A DNA stretch of 42,878 bases from the NCBI GenBank assembly GCA_028290305.1, contig JAQGKC010000174.1, positions 1 to 42,878 of the forward strand, read 5' to 3'. The notes under the pieces were generated by a model. That model did no database searches. It was not told the DNA's origin and saw nothing but the letters and a program-made list of their open reading frames with translations. The translations under genes were made by a program, and so were the position numbers. This document shows positions 42,439-42,878 of this stretch, piece after piece; position 1 is the stretch's first letter, and each line of letters opens with the position of its first letter. This DNA is from Bradyrhizobium sp. GTDB lineage: Bacteria; Pseudomonadota; Alphaproteobacteria; Rhizobiales; Xanthobacteraceae.

Positions 42439-42746
42439 CTAAAGTTCGCCACATAAAGTTTGCTGGGCTTTGTGACAGAAGCGTTTGACTGAAGCCAAAA
42501 TCTGGTCGGCCGACTTGGTCCATTTGAAGGGCTTTGGGTTTTTGTTGTGCAGGTCGATGAAGGTACGGATGTCGGCTTCGAGTTGTCTGACGGAGGTGTG
42601 AACGCCTCGTTGGATTTGTTTTCTGGTGAGTTCAGCGAACCAGCGTTCGACCTGATTGATCCATGACGCCGAAGTCGGCGTGAAGTGGACATGGTAATGC
42701 GGCCGGCGGGCGAGCCACGCTTTGATCTTGGGTCTCTTGTGGTTGC
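42439..42746 (-). pseudogene. IS630-family transposase, C-terminal remnant
   Basis: The minus-strand frame reads HKRPKIKAWLARRPHYHVHF, TPTSASWINQVERWFAELTR, then KQIQRGVHTSV and ends CHKAQQTLCGEL at TAG 42441-42439. This is the DDE catalytic C-terminal third of an IS630-type transposase, with the final catalytic Glu in NQVERWF. Immediately upstream the frame is shifted by one base (DYAT in the next frame) and the N-terminal part is not recognisable before the window ends at 42878. No terminal inverted repeat was found. Confidence 0.8.
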
Positions 42747-42878
42747 GTAGTCACCCGCGCGAAACCCCTTTCTCCAGACTGGCTGTTGACGTCGGCTAGG
42801 ATCAGCTCGCTCAGCCTTGCTGGTCTGGCCAGACGATCGGCGCCCGGAGCAGGCCTTGAACCGCCCCAAATATTTGTA

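Overview
The window looks like a chromosomal accessory region of a high-GC alphaproteobacterium, most likely Bradyrhizobium or a close relative (Rhodopseudomonas, Afipia, Nitrobacter). The basis is family-level resemblance: Tat-exported glucan protein, alphaproteobacterial copper operon, the 3' half of a Rhizobiales-type initiator tRNA, and a lysine-rich histone-like small protein. I could run no database search, so the taxonomy is inference.

Left part (1-14.7 kb): envelope and metal-stress genes. A periplasmic glucan biosynthesis protein (OpgG/OpgD family) is followed by a three-gene exporter (LolD-like ATPase, HlyD-like adaptor, FtsX-like permease), a ChrB-N-type protein and a PAP2 phosphatase. 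Next come a DUF2127 membrane gene broken by a 4-bp duplication, a small periplasmic protein, and a copper block. That block has an intact copC, copD, a second frameshifted copC, and a CusF-like protein, Tat-exported multicopper oxidase, TolC-type outer-membrane factor, lipoprotein and His-rich protein read as one minus-strand series. A TetR regulator and a two-gene membrane unit follow.

Boundary: around 14.9-15.2 kb there is a terminator hairpin, a decayed 3' half of an initiator tRNA-Met, and possibly the scrap of a tyrosine recombinase. A roughly 500-bp imperfect direct repeat then occurs twice in the same orientation, at about 15.18-15.69 kb (R1) and 41.19-41.69 kb (R2). It brackets about 26 kb.

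Inside the repeats is a catabolic and uptake island. It encodes a three-component Rieske oxygenase system (oxygenase, adrenodoxin-type ferredoxin, FAD ferredoxin reductase) with a Tsx-like outer-membrane channel; a GST; a complete BMP-type (nucleoside-like) ABC importer; a complete SsuABC/ThiY-type ABC importer; an isochorismatase-fold amidase; a PuuE-like polysaccharide-deacetylase-fold hydrolase; two SDR dehydrogenases; a RidA protein; an LVIVD-repeat protein; a gentisate-dioxygenase-like bicupin enzyme; one LysR and two GntR/FCD regulators. I infer a pathway that imports a small, probably N-heterocyclic or nucleobase-like compound, oxidises it, opens a cyclic amide and cleaves a ring. The substrate is not determined by the sequence.

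The most striking feature is regulatory. One promoter cassette (TTGACG-N18-TACGAT/GGT, a downstream palindrome AACCA-N9/10-TGGTT, and the first ~25 codons of the Rieske gene) occurs three times, at 20.95-21.06, 23.03-23.22 and 33.29-33.50 kb. Each copy faces a different operon. Two further AACCA-N8-TGGTT-like sites lie between the dioxygenase gene and the second GntR gene. This looks like a regulon built by copying a promoter together with the start of a gene.

Right end (41.9-42.9 kb): decayed DNA comprising a frameshifted histone-like gene, a thioredoxin-reductase-like N-terminal scrap and an IS630-family transposase remnant. Broken genes elsewhere include an IS6-family transposase, a GST and a DUF1185 gene fragment.
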